Shown here piece by piece: positions 7,498 through 18,227 of a stretch of 64,000 nucleotides of DNA. A program made the position numbers and the translations under genes. The DNA comes from Rahnella rivi. GTDB taxonomy: Bacteria; Pseudomonadota; Gammaproteobacteria; Enterobacterales; Enterobacteriaceae. A model generated the notes under the pieces. That model ran no database searches, was not told where the DNA came from, and was given only the letters and a program-made list of their open reading frames with translations. The stretch's first letter is position 1. Every line of letters begins with the position of its first letter. The stretch lies in the NCBI RefSeq assembly GCF_019049655.1, contig NZ_JAFMOX010000057.1:1-64000 (forward strand), written 5' to 3'.

Positions 7498-9092
7498 GCG
7501 GGAATTTACTGAGCGTCGACAATTTACGCGTGGTTTCACAGGGAAAAAATCCGCGCACGCTGGTGGATAATGTGTCATTCACCGTAAATCGTGGCGAAGT
7601 GCTGGGGCTGATTGGTGAATCCGGTGCCGGGAAATCGACCATCGGGCTGGCAATCCTCGGCCATTGTCGTCAGGGGATGCGCATCGAATCCGGCAGCATT
7701 TTGTTCAACGGTCAGGAGCTGACCACGCTTTCCGATCGCCGTTTACGTCAGGTTCGCGGGCGGCATATTGCCTACGTGGCGCAGTCTGCCGGGGCGGCGT
7801 TTAACCCGGCGATCACGCTGGGCGAGCAGGTGATAGAAGCCGCGCTGAAACATAAGGTGGCGGATCGCCGGCAGGCGCAGGCAAAAGCCCTCGAGCTGTT
7901 TGAATTGCTCGGTTTGCCTGAGCCGCAACAGTTTTATCAGCGCTATCCGCATCAGGTGTCGGGCGGCCAGTTGCAGCGCGCGATGATTGCGATGGCGCTG
8001 TGCGCAGGCCCCGAATTGCTGATTTTCGATGAGCCGACGACCGCGCTGGACGTCACCACGCAGCTCGGCGTGCTGAAAGCCATCCGCGACGTGATCCGCC
8101 TTTCCGGCGTGGCGGCGATTTACATCAGTCACGATCTGGCGGTGGTGGCGCAGTTAAGCGATCAGATCATGGTCCTGCAACAGGGTAAAACCGTCGAACA
8201 GGCGCCCACTCCTCAGTTGCTGACGCAACCGCAGCAGGATTACACCCGGCGGCTTCTTCATGCGCAGGGAGAGGTGAAAACGCCGCAAACCGGCGACGCA
8301 CCGGCGGCCCTGACGATAAACAACATCAGCGCCCGTTATCATGCGCAGCCGGTATTGCGCAGTGTGTCGCTGCGTCTGCCGCGCGGGCGCACGCTGGCGG
8401 TGATCGGTGAATCCGGTTCGGGGAAATCGACGCTCGGCAAGGTCATTTGCGGCCTGCTCAGCCCGGAGTCGGGAGAGGTGAGCCTGGGGCAGGAGCGTCT
8501 GCCTGCGAATCTGCGTCAGCGCAGCCGCCTGCAACTGCGTGACGTGCAGCTGATCCATCAGATCCCCGACACCGCACTGAACCCAAAAGAACGCGTCGGC
8601 AGCCAGATCGCCCGCGTGCTGAGCTGTTTTTCCGATCTCAACCGCAGCCAGCGCGATGCCCGCGTCAGGGAGCTGCTGGCGCAGGTCGGCCTGCACGCTG
8701 AACTGGCAGAACGTTTTCCGGCCGCACTCTCCGGCGGGCAGAAGCAGCGCGTCTGCATTGCGCGGGCGCTGGCGGCAGAGCCAAAACTGATTGTGTGCGA
8801 TGAACCGACATCGGCGCTCGATCCGCTGGTCGCGCGCGACGTGCTGGCGCTGCTGCGTCGCATTCAGCAGGACACCGGTATCGCCTATTTATTCATCACG
8901 CATGATTTACAGGTGGTGCGTGAAATCGCCGATGAAGTGGCGGTTCTGAAAGAGGGCGTGATTGTGCGTCAGGGGCCGGTGGCGTCGACGCTGGTTGAAC
9001 CGCTGGATGAATACACCCGCGAACTGCTGCGCTCGGTGCCTGAAATGCGCGTCGGCTGGCTGGAAGAGAGGTTTGCCAGCGTTATTCTCTGA
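7494..9092 (+). CDS. ABC transporter ATP-binding protein with two fused ATPase domains (DppD-DppF type)
   Basis: Cytoplasmic ATPase of 532 residues carrying both nucleotide-binding domains of the importer in one chain, as in GsiA/YliA-type proteins. The first domain has Walker A GESGAGKST (41-49), signature VSGGQLQRA (about 156) and Walker B LLIFDEPT. The second has Walker A GESGSGKST (about 305-313), signature LSGGQKQRV (about 413) and LIVCDEPT. The start overlaps the permease stop by four bases. A stable hairpin follows the stop codon, so this is probably the last gene of the MetJ-linked operon. Confidence 0.94.
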   Translation: MSGNLLSVDNLRVVSQGKNPRTLVDNVSFTVNRGEVLGLIGESGAGKSTIGLAILGHCRQGMRIESGSILFNGQELTTLSDRRLRQVRGRHIAYVAQSAGAAFNPAITLGEQVIEAALKHKVADRRQAQAKALELFELLGLPEPQQFYQRYPHQVSGGQLQRAMIAMALCAGPELLIFDEPTTALDVTTQLGVLKAIRDVIRLSGVAAIYISHDLAVVAQLSDQIMVLQQGKTVEQAPTPQLLTQPQQDYTRRLLHAQGEVKTPQTGDAPAALTINNISARYHAQPVLRSVSLRLPRGRTLAVIGESGSGKSTLGKVICGLLSPESGEVSLGQERLPANLRQRSRLQLRDVQLIHQIPDTALNPKERVGSQIARVLSCFSDLNRSQRDARVRELLAQVGLHAELAERFPAALSGGQKQRVCIARALAAEPKLIVCDEPTSALDPLVARDVLALLRRIQQDTGIAYLFITHDLQVVREIADEVAVLKEGVIVRQGPVASTLVEPLDEYTRELLRSVPEMRVGWLEERFASVIL

Positions 9093-9107
9093 CCTTAATC
9101 CTCCTCA

Positions 9108-9138
9108 CACATCCTCCCTCTTTGCAGGGGAGGATGTG
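9108..9138 (+). terminator. Hairpin after the ABC operon
   Basis: CACATCCTCCC (9108-9118) pairs perfectly with GGGAGGATGTG (9128-9138) over a 9-nt loop, 15 bases after the ATPase stop. The following U-content is weak (CTTTGTTC), so termination is likely but not certain. Confidence 0.6.
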
Positions 9139-9344
9139 ACCCCGCTTTGTTCAGTAACGTTATAAATTCATTCACCTCTTTTTACACTTTCCATTCTGCT
9201 GTGCGCCTAAAGTTCCCCTTATTTCTACCGATAACCCCTCTGAATTAAATAAGATATTTGAAAGTAGTTTCGCTATGTAATCGTCAATATTTTGAATTAT
9301 TTTTGATGGTATTTGTTTTTTATAGTCAGGAAATAAGGGAAAAA

Positions 9345-11015
9345 ATGTTCAATTTTATCAGCAATATGAAGGTAGGCGCTCGTCTGGGCGCCGCCTTCGG
9401 TCTGGTTGTTTTGTTATTAATCATCGTCAGCGTTACCGCCATCACCAAAATAAGCAGCATTAACGACGCCGTAGAACAAATTATCGGCGATCGCTATGTC
9501 AAAGTGCGTCTGGCTTTTGATGTTCGTGACAGCGTCAATTCACAGATTAAATTCCTGCGCGGCATTGTTATTGATATTAAAAACCCTGAGCAAAATAAAA
9601 ATCGTTATTTGCAGCTTGATAGCGCAACTCAGGAAACGAATTCCTCAATGAATAAAATTGCCGCGATCCAGAGCACGGTGACCGGAAAACAAAAAATTCA
9701 GGTGTTGCAAAAGGCCGGTGAAACGTTCGAAACCGCCAAGCAGGAGCTGATCGCACTCACCCGCGCCGGGGATGTGGACGGCGCCAATGAATACGTGTTG
9801 CGTAAACTGACCACCTCGCAAAACGCGTTCTTAGACCTGGCGAACGCGTTCGCGAATTCACAGGACCAACAACTGCGCGCCGAAGGCAAACAGGCCGTCG
9901 CAGAGGGCGCAACGGCCATTCAGCTGACGCTTATCTTCTCCGTCATCGCCGTTCTGCTGGCGATGATCATGGGCTATTTCCTCACCCGTTCCATTACCCG
10001 TCCGCTGGGCACGGCGGTGCAGGTGGCGGAAAGTGTCGCCGCCGGGGATCTGACTACGGACATTCGCGTGACCTCCACCGATGAAACCGGCCAGCTGATG
10101 CAGGGGCTGAAAAATATGAATGAAAACCTGCTCAGGATCGTCACCGAAGTGCGTTCGGGTACGCAGGCCATCAGCAGTGCGTCCAGTCAGATTGCGGCGG
10201 GTAACCTGGATCTCTCTTCCCGCACCGAACAGCAGGCCAGCTCGCTGGAAGAAACCGCGTCGGCCATGGAAGAAATGACCGCCACCGTGAAACAGAACGC
10301 CGACAACGCGCGTCAGGCGAATCAGCTTGCCGCACAGGCTTCGCGTGTTGCCGTCGAAGGCGGTGAAGTGGTCGGGCAGGTGGTCAGCACGATGGAAGGC
10401 ATTAACGTTTCCTCACGCAAAATTGTCGATATCATTTCTGTGATTGACGGCATCGCTTTCCAGACCAACATTCTGGCGCTAAACGCCGCGGTAGAAGCCG
10501 CCCGCGCGGGTGAGCAGGGGCGTGGATTTGCGGTGGTGGCCTCAGAAGTTCGCAACCTCGCGCAGCGCTCCGCCTCTGCGGCAAAAGAGATCAAAGTGCT
10601 GATCGACGATTCTGTGTCGAAAGTCGATAACGGCACGCAACTGGTGGCGAAAGCCGGTGCCACCATGGCGGAAGTGGTGTCCAGCGTGAAGAACGTGACG
10701 GATATCGTCGGTGAAATCTCCATCGCCAGCCATGAGCAAAGCACGGGGATCGAAGAGATCAACAAAGCCATCACCCAAATGGACGAAGTGACCCAGCAGA
10801 ACGCCGCGTTAGTGCAGGAAGCCTCGTCGGCTGCGTATTCCCTTAACGAGCAGGCCGAGCGTCTGGCGGAGTCCATCAGCATCTTTAAAGTCAGCGCGGC
10901 GGGAGTGAACACGCCGGTGCGTCAGGCGCCGCCGTTGAAAAGACCGACGTTGCTGTCTCACCGCATGAATTCTCCGCTGGACAAAAGTGATGAAGGATCC
11001 TGGGAGACGTTTTAA
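9345..11015 (+). CDS. Methyl-accepting chemotaxis protein
   Basis: Membrane chemoreceptor of 556 residues. It has a first transmembrane helix (about 16-38), a periplasmic Tar-type four-helix ligand domain, a second helix (about 193-214), a HAMP linker and a cytoplasmic signalling coiled coil. The hairpin tip contains FQTNILALNAAVEAARAGE (starting near 372). The C-terminal WETF resembles the NWETF pentapeptide that tethers CheR and CheB, so it is probably a high-abundance type receptor. The ATG at 9345 is chosen because AGGGA precedes it and the hydrophobic signal anchor starts shortly after; an upstream in-frame start lacks these. Ligand unknown. It is separated from the ABC operon by a hairpin and about 200 bp. 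Confidence 0.95.
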   Translation: MFNFISNMKVGARLGAAFGLVVLLLIIVSVTAITKISSINDAVEQIIGDRYVKVRLAFDVRDSVNSQIKFLRGIVIDIKNPEQNKNRYLQLDSATQETNSSMNKIAAIQSTVTGKQKIQVLQKAGETFETAKQELIALTRAGDVDGANEYVLRKLTTSQNAFLDLANAFANSQDQQLRAEGKQAVAEGATAIQLTLIFSVIAVLLAMIMGYFLTRSITRPLGTAVQVAESVAAGDLTTDIRVTSTDETGQLMQGLKNMNENLLRIVTEVRSGTQAISSASSQIAAGNLDLSSRTEQQASSLEETASAMEEMTATVKQNADNARQANQLAAQASRVAVEGGEVVGQVVSTMEGINVSSRKIVDIISVIDGIAFQTNILALNAAVEAARAGEQGRGFAVVASEVRNLAQRSASAAKEIKVLIDDSVSKVDNGTQLVAKAGATMAEVVSSVKNVTDIVGEISIASHEQSTGIEEINKAITQMDEVTQQNAALVQEASSAAYSLNEQAERLAESISIFKVSAAGVNTPVRQAPPLKRPTLLSHRMNSPLDKSDEGSWETF

Positions 11016-11047
11016 TTCCGGGTTGATCGTCTCTTTCCGATAAACCG

Positions 11048-11100
11048 CTGACGCCAGCCCACGGGCGTCAGAGGTTGCTCAGCCTCTGTTTCTTATTTTG
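11048..11100 (+). terminator. Tandem hairpins after the chemoreceptor gene
   Basis: CTGACGCC (11048-11055) pairs with GGCGTCAG (11064-11071). A second short stem, AGAGG with CCTCT, follows and ends in the U-rich TGTTTCTTATTTT. This is consistent with an intrinsic terminator about 30 bases after the stop. Confidence 0.6.
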
Positions 11101-11220
11101 ATAGCCGCTTTTTCTCCCGCTGAAAACCTCTTTCATTGATCCCGCCGTATAATGCGCGCCATTAAAAATACGCATCAAAAATTTAAATGTATGATGTCAG
11201 CGTTACCCATTGTTGATATA

Positions 11221-11236
11221 CTGTGTATAATTACAG
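11221..11236. promoter_or_regulatory. LexA (SOS) box of yebG
   Basis: CTGTGTATAATTACAG fits the LexA consensus CTGT-N8-ACAG exactly. It ends 16 bases before the yebG start codon. SOS control of yebG is established in E. coli. Confidence 0.93.
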
Positions 11237-11252
11237 TATAAGGAGTGAAATC

Positions 11253-11639
11253 ATGGCTGTTGAAACAAAATTTGTGGTAGTCAGAAAAGGTGAAGAAAAA
11301 ATGACATTTGCCAATAAGAAAGAAGCAGACGCCTACGACAAAATGCTCGACATGGCAGATACTTTTACTGACTGGCTGTTACAGAGCAACATTGAAATCG
11401 ACGAAGCGCTGGCGGAAAACATCGCCATGCACCTCGCCGAGCAGAAAGACGCCGTTCAGCACATCCTGCGCACCAGCAAACTGCCTGAAACGGAAAGTGC
11501 CCCGGCGAACGTCGCAGCTCAATCAGACGTGACGGAAGAGGCTGATGCACAAGACGAGCATACCGAAGACGCGCAAATGGAAGAACAGCCGGAAGAAGCG
11601 GTAAAAACCAAAAAGGTACGCGCCGTCAAAGCGGCCTGA
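11253..11639 (+). CDS. yebG: DNA-damage-inducible protein YebG
   Basis: Small cytoplasmic protein of 128 residues. It matches E. coli YebG through its conserved N-terminal part (MAVETKFVVVRKGEEKM, then FANKKEADAYDKMLDMAD and AEQKDAV). YebG is an SOS-regulated protein of unresolved biochemical role. The ATG at 11253 has AAGGAG eight bases upstream and directly follows a perfect LexA box. Compared with the 96-residue E. coli protein it has a longer acidic tail (about 90-115) followed by a short basic end, KTKKVRAVKAA. A strong terminator follows, so it is monocistronic. Confidence 0.95.
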   Translation: MAVETKFVVVRKGEEKMTFANKKEADAYDKMLDMADTFTDWLLQSNIEIDEALAENIAMHLAEQKDAVQHILRTSKLPETESAPANVAAQSDVTEEADAQDEHTEDAQMEEQPEEAVKTKKVRAVKAA

Positions 11640-11651
11640 TGACCTGACGAT

Positions 11652-11690
11652 AACGCCCTGATCGCGGTTTCCCGCTGTCAGGGCGTTTTT
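11652..11690 (+). terminator. Intrinsic terminator of yebG
   Basis: AACGCCCTGA (11652-11661) pairs with TCAGGGCGTT (11678-11687) and runs into a T-stretch. It sits 12 bases after the yebG stop. Confidence 0.9.
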
Positions 11691-11731
11691 GCGTGGGCAG
11701 GCGGGCGACGCGCACTGACACCGGGATCGGA

Positions 11732-12307
11732 TCAGGAACACATCTCTATACAGAAACCATAATTGTCCGCGTTATGTAACGCGTATTGTGGATCTTTATC
11801 GCGTAAGTTTTTTGCCTCGTGGGCATATTTCTCGGCAGAGTAGTTGCCCGTTTTCCGGTTAGTGCCAATCACCAGATGAGAAAGCTCGTGTGCCAACGCA
11901 ATAATCTGCACGCCGTTGTTATTCCGGTTTTTCATCAGATATTTCACCCGGTCATTGGTCTGTGCGGTACAGAATTTCCTGGTTAAATAAATGGCGGGAA
12001 CACGTAAAGGATCATCGAGACGCCGGGAATAAGTATACGCAATCGCGGTGGGAATATTGGCAAGGGGATCAAAAGCAATCGTCAATGGCTTGGTTGAATT
12101 AACGAAGTTCTGTAATAACGTCAGCCTGGCCAGAAGTTCCGGTGACGACTCCATGTGCTTTCCAAACCAGCTTTGCCGCGCCCAGCGCGCTCTGGCGGTA
12201 TCCTGAGTGCAATATTGCAGGCCTGCCACCACTGCATTCCATGCCTGCATAATCACTTCGCGCGGGGCGATATGTTCAATGACATCGTGGGTAATATGAG
12301 GAGTCAT
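11732..12307 (-). CDS. Putative zinc metallopeptidase, M35-like (deuterolysin / Lys-specific type) fold
   Basis: Protein of 191 residues with no recognised name. Near its C-terminus is HELSHLVIGT, a perfect HExxH zinc site. About 35 residues later comes ALHNADNYGFC, which matches the Asp-containing second motif of the M35/aspzincin peptidases (Asp as third ligand, followed by Tyr). No signal peptide or membrane segment is seen, so it is cytoplasmic or exported by a dedicated route. The ATG at 12307 has AAGG at usable distance; the in-frame ATG at 12364 would have a ribosome site almost touching it. It stands alone between yebG and a LysR gene with an AT-rich upstream region. Secretion as a toxin is possible but nothing nearby shows it. 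Confidence 0.7.
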   Translation of the reverse strand: MTPHITHDVIEHIAPREVIMQAWNAVVAGLQYCTQDTARARWARQSWFGKHMESSPELLARLTLLQNFVNSTKPLTIAFDPLANIPTAIAYTYSRRLDDPLRVPAIYLTRKFCTAQTNDRVKYLMKNRNNNGVQIIALAHELSHLVIGTNRKTGNYSAEKYAHEAKNLRDKDPQYALHNADNYGFCIEMCS

Positions 12308-13601
<1,294 letters not shown>

Positions 13602-13602
13602 A

Positions 13603-13635
13603 TGACCGGCGGAATCTGCGAGAAACCGCCGGTCA
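13603..13635. terminator. Hairpin between the convergent LysR and reductase genes
   Basis: TGACCGGCGG (13603-13612) pairs perfectly with CCGCCGGTCA (13626-13635). The 10-bp GC-rich stem fills the 40-bp gap between two convergent stop codons and may serve both directions. No T-tract is present. Confidence 0.6.
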
Positions 13636-13641
13636 GATGGC

Positions 13642-14634
<993 letters not shown>

Positions 14635-14741
14635 TCAGTTCCTCACGATTTAGGTGAATCACAGGCGATGACATATCGCGGTGATGAATGAAGAGTAGCG
14701 GTAACCCATTAATAAATAATGGCGTGTAAACGGATAGACTC

Positions 14742-14760
14742 TATGAACTGAGCTCATGAA
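14742..14760. promoter_or_regulatory. Dyad operator candidate upstream of the aldo/keto reductase
   Basis: TATGAACTGAGCTCATGAA. It matches the dyad at 12651-12667 before the LysR gene in 14 of the core positions (ATGAACTGA and TCATGA are shared). It lies about 115 bp before the reductase start. Confidence 0.6.
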
Positions 14761-14966
14761 TAGGGCGTTCACCTGACAATGACGTCATGCCGGGCACGCA
14801 TGGCTGAGACTACATGGCGTCTGCCAGAGCAGGGTGCGGAAAGCGTTGCTATGCGAAAAAGGCGCTGATTATCTTTTTAGTGAGATCAAGCTGATAGTCC
14901 TGCGAACGAGAGGAGCGGGGGTTTATCCACGCCAGGAGCATTGATCTGAAAATCTCATCAACTATA

Positions 14967-14982
14967 CTGTATATAAACACAG
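14967..14982. promoter_or_regulatory. LexA (SOS) box of umuDC
   Basis: CTGTATATAAACACAG fits CTGT-N8-ACAG exactly and ends 21 bases before the umuD start. SOS control of umuDC is established. Confidence 0.95.
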
Positions 14983-15003
14983 TAATTGATGTGAGAACCC
15001 CTT

Positions 15004-15441
15004 ATGATGCTTTACAAGATCGCCGCGCGGCAGCAAAAAACGAATATTCCTTTGTATTTAAACAATATTTCAGCAGGTTTCCCCAGCCCGGCTGCCGACT
15101 ATGTGGAGAAAGGGATCGATCTGGTGGCGCATCTGATCGCCCATCCTTCCTCTACGTATGTGCTTAAGGTGTCCGGGGATTCTATGCGGGACGCAGCGAT
15201 TATCGATGGTTCCATGCTGCTGGTCGATTTCAGCCTCAAGCCTGCCCACAATGACATTGTTGTAGCCAGCCTCGATGGGGAATTCACCGTCAAAAGGCTG
15301 ATGCTTCATCCTTTTCCGCATCTGCGCGCTGAAAATCCGGCTTATGCGCCGATCCCTCTGAATGAGGACCGAGAAGTCGAGATCGTCGGCGTGGTGACAA
15401 CCGTTATCAGCATGATGCATCGCAATGTACGCACTCGCTGA
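15004..15441 (+). CDS. umuD: DNA polymerase V subunit UmuD
   Basis: SOS mutagenesis protein of 145 residues. It is cleaved with RecA help to UmuD', which joins UmuC as the translesion polymerase Pol V. The autocleavage site is Ala24-Gly25 (ISAGFPSP), where E. coli has Cys24-Gly25. The catalytic dyad is Ser60 (VSGDSM) and Lys97 (FTVKRL), at the same numbering as in E. coli. Two adjacent ATG codons (15004, 15007) are both possible starts. A perfect LexA box lies 21 bp upstream. The end overlaps umuC by 17 bases. Confidence 0.96.
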   Translation: MMLYKIAARQQKTNIPLYLNNISAGFPSPAADYVEKGIDLVAHLIAHPSSTYVLKVSGDSMRDAAIIDGSMLLVDFSLKPAHNDIVVASLDGEFTVKRLMLHPFPHLRAENPAYAPIPLNEDREVEIVGVVTTVISMMHRNVRTR

Positions 15442-16690
15442 TGTGAACTCGTTTTACGCGAGCTGCGAAGTGGCCTGGCGGCCCGATCTGCAAGGCAGAC
15501 CCGTCGTGGTGCTTTCCAACAATGACGGCTGCGTGATCGCACTGTCTGCGGAAGCGAAAGCGCTCAACATAAAAATGGGCGCGCCATACTTCAAACAAAA
15601 AGCCATTTTTCAGCAACATAACGTGGTGGTGTTCAGCAGTAACTATGAACTTTACGGAGATATGAGCCAGCGCGTGATGGATACGCTCGAGCAGATCTGT
15701 CCACAGATTGAAATTTATAGCATTGATGAAGCCTTTCTCGATCTTCGCGAGTTACCTCACAACACGGATTTGCACGCATTTGGCAAAAAGATACGGCAGA
15801 CCGTGGGGCAGCATACCCGCCTGAAGATCGGCGTCGGCATCGCGCCGACCAAAACGCTGGCAAAACTCGCCAATTATGCCGCCAAAAAGTGGACTCAGTC
15901 CGAGGGCGTGATTGATCTGTCTGATCCCGCACGCCAGCGTAAACTGATGGCGCTTCTGCCCGTTGACGAGGTGTGGGGCATCGGGCGAAGGACATCAAAA
16001 AAACTGCATGATGCCGGTATCGATAAAGCCCTCAAACTGGCCGAATGCGACCTGGGATACATCAGGAAAAACTTTAGCGTGGTGATGGAAAGGACCGTGC
16101 GTGAACTGCGCGGAGAACCCTGTCTCGGATTTGAAGAATTTGCACCGGCTAAACAGCAAATTGTGTGTTCGCGCTCTTTCGGCACTCGGGTCAGCGCCTA
16201 TCAGGAGATGCGCGAAGCCATCTGTTTTCACGCCAGCCGCGCGGCTGAAAAACTGCGTGGCGAGCATCAGTTTTGCCGGCAAATCTGCGTATTTATTAAA
16301 ACCAGCCCTTTCGACAACGGCGGCATTTATTACGGCAACCTCGCCAATACCCGGCTGATGACGCCGACGCAGGATACCCGCGACATTATCTCGGCGGCGT
16401 TACGCTGCCTGGATAACGTCTGGAAAGAGGGCTACCGCTACCAAAAAGCGGGCGTGATGCTGGGTGACTTTTTCAGCCAGGGTGTGGCCCAGCTGCATTT
16501 GTTCGATGAGTCTCCGCCCCGGCCCAACAGCGATGCACTGATGACACTTTTTGATGACATCAATAAGAAAAGCAAAGGCACGCTGTGGTTTGCCGGGCAG
16601 GGCACCGACCGGCGCTGGCAGATGAAGCGCGACATGCTTTCACCGGCCTGGACCACCCGCTGGAGCGATGTGCCGACCGTGCGTGCGTGA
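15425..16690 (+). CDS. umuC: DNA polymerase V catalytic subunit UmuC
   Basis: Y-family translesion polymerase of 421 residues, collinear with E. coli UmuC. The metal-binding catalytic residues are Asp6 (MYALADVN) and Asp101-Glu102 (YSIDEAF). The GVGIAPTKTLAKLANYAAKK and VWGIGRRTSKKL fingers/HhH regions and the C-terminal QLHLFDE beta-clamp-binding segment are present. Its start lies inside the end of umuD, in the usual coupled arrangement. The gene appears intact. Confidence 0.97.
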   Translation: MYALADVNSFYASCEVAWRPDLQGRPVVVLSNNDGCVIALSAEAKALNIKMGAPYFKQKAIFQQHNVVVFSSNYELYGDMSQRVMDTLEQICPQIEIYSIDEAFLDLRELPHNTDLHAFGKKIRQTVGQHTRLKIGVGIAPTKTLAKLANYAAKKWTQSEGVIDLSDPARQRKLMALLPVDEVWGIGRRTSKKLHDAGIDKALKLAECDLGYIRKNFSVVMERTVRELRGEPCLGFEEFAPAKQQIVCSRSFGTRVSAYQEMREAICFHASRAAEKLRGEHQFCRQICVFIKTSPFDNGGIYYGNLANTRLMTPTQDTRDIISAALRCLDNVWKEGYRYQKAGVMLGDFFSQGVAQLHLFDESPPRPNSDALMTLFDDINKKSKGTLWFAGQGTDRRWQMKRDMLSPAWTTRWSDVPTVRA

Positions 16691-17090
16691 TGCGGGTGCA
16701 GCGGCCAGACGGGAGCCTGGCCGCGGAGAAAAGTCCCGTTACGCCAGTTTCTAAAACTTCTCAATAACCTCAGCTTAACTGGATAAAAAAACACGTCAGG
16801 TTCCACTGTCTGCATGAGGGTATTTGCAGATTTACTGCATCAGTGACAGGTCGAATTGCTTAAAAGTATCTCTTACTCTTTTGAATTACTTGATATTTAG
16901 CACAGCTTAATCGCATGTAAGTATTTGTGCTTTGCTCATTTCAGGCACGCGTTGTTACTATGCACTCCGTTAAGCAAACGCTCTAAAACAAAGTTAAAAC
17001 CCAGCGAGCAGACTCTGCTACGCTTCACAATGAAATTCTTTGGTTTTGGACGTTTTTTTAACTACATCAAACAGGGGTTTGAGACGGCAT
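16691..17090. other. Gene-free region between umuC and the LysR-like gene
   Basis: Contains a GC-rich hairpin right after umuC (GCGGCCAG 16701-16708 with CTGGCCGC 16717-16724), without a T-tract. AT-rich DNA follows with no recognisable operator or gene. Confidence 0.5.
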
Positions 17091-18047
17091 ATGGTGAATA
17101 AAGAATTTATTTCTAATATCCAAAAAATGCATGGTTTTGATTTAAATCTCCTGTTGGTTTTTGAAGTCGTGTTTACCTACAAAAGCGTCACGAAAGCCGC
17201 ACAAGTTCTTAATGTGAGTCCTTCCGCGATCAGTCAGTCGCTGACCAGGCTCCGCGATTTCTTCTCTGACGCATTGTTTATCCGTAGCGGAAACGGGTTA
17301 GATGCGACAAAAACCGCAAAAGACTTGCACGTGCATTTGAACACGAACTTCAACCTTCAGCAGTTATTGGGAAGTTTGAACGATTTTTCCAACGTCATGG
17401 CAAAGAAAAAAATCGTTATTCATGCCACGCCTTATGTCGCATTGAGATTATTGCCTGCCATTTATACCGCAGTGGATAATGCAGGGCTGAATTGTGAAAT
17501 TGTTCATATCAGTGCGGATTTAACCGAGAACAGCGCTGAAGATATTTTGACATACAGAAAGGCGGATATTGTATTTGATATAAAGCAAAATTATTCGTTC
17601 GCTACGATTTCAAAACATCTTTTGTCTGAAAAGGCTGTGCCTATTTGCAGAAAGAATCACCCGCGATTAGGAACGACATTAAGTCCGGAAGAGATGCAAT
17701 TTGAGAAGTCTACGTTCCTGAACGTAAACTCTGATGGGCTTAAGAAAACCCAGGCTGATATTCAGAATTATTTTAGTAGTCGCAATTTTTTGTTCAGCAG
17801 CGGCTCGATGTTCGTGAATGCCAGCATTGTTGAAACCTCGGATATTGTGAGTTTTGTTCCTAAATGGTTTGCGGATAAATTCGCGACCAGCTTTAATTTT
17901 AAAGTACTCGAGTGTTTATATGAGCCTGAGCCAGTAGATTTTTATATGATATATAATAAAAAATCACTTGATGACAGTCATTTTGTAGAGCTTTTAGAAA
18001 TAACCGATAGATGTAAAGAATCAAACGTATGGAACCCTGCGCAGTAA
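17091..18047 (+). CDS. LysR-family regulator (LeuO/NodD-like), left of the autotransporter
   Basis: Regulator of 318 residues. The DNA-binding part reads FDLNLLLVFEVVFTYKSVTKAAQ then VSPSAISQSLTRLRDFF; the key HTH stretch is SVTKAAQVLNVSPSAISQSL. The FDLNLL start and overall form resemble LeuO and related regulators. It is clearly similar to the regulator at 33266-34204 on the other side of the autotransporter (shared CEIVH...NSAE...YRKADIVFD segment), so the two are probably paralogues. The ATG at 17091 is preferred over an upstream in-frame start because the conserved domain starts shortly after; the ribosome site is weak for both. The gene is AT-richer than the core regions and points toward the autotransporter gene. 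Confidence 0.88.
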   Translation: MVNKEFISNIQKMHGFDLNLLLVFEVVFTYKSVTKAAQVLNVSPSAISQSLTRLRDFFSDALFIRSGNGLDATKTAKDLHVHLNTNFNLQQLLGSLNDFSNVMAKKKIVIHATPYVALRLLPAIYTAVDNAGLNCEIVHISADLTENSAEDILTYRKADIVFDIKQNYSFATISKHLLSEKAVPICRKNHPRLGTTLSPEEMQFEKSTFLNVNSDGLKKTQADIQNYFSSRNFLFSSGSMFVNASIVETSDIVSFVPKWFADKFATSFNFKVLECLYEPEPVDFYMIYNKKSLDDSHFVELLEITDRCKESNVWNPAQ

Positions 18048-18077
18048 AGGAATTACTTCAAATAGTCGTTAATTACT

Positions 18078-18116
18078 GAAGGAATTAATCTATCGTCATT
18101 GCACGATAGATCCTTC
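18078..18116 (+). terminator. Hairpin after the LysR-like gene
   Basis: ATCTATCGT (18088-18096) pairs with ACGATAGAT (18103-18111) over a 6-nt loop. The stem is extended by GAAGGA/TCCTTC with a bulge and followed by TGTTATTC. It is probably a weak terminator between the regulator and the autotransporter gene. Confidence 0.55.
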
Positions 18117-18153
18117 TGTTATTCAACTCATAAATCAATCGGCAATCACTATC

Positions 18154-18214
18154 TTCTGTTTTGCTATCTTATTCTGTTTTATTACAGAAGGCATGTCAGC
18201 AAAAAAACAGAATA
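18154..18214. promoter_or_regulatory. Repeat-rich leader of the autotransporter gene
   Basis: TTCTGTTTT occurs at 18154-18162 and again at 18172-18180. TATTCTGTTTT (18170-18180) is also the exact inverse of AAAACAGAATA (18204-18214), which ends just before the ribosome site. It may be a regulator-binding site or an RNA hairpin controlling translation. Confidence 0.5.
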
Positions 18215-18227
18215 GGATCGGAATCAA

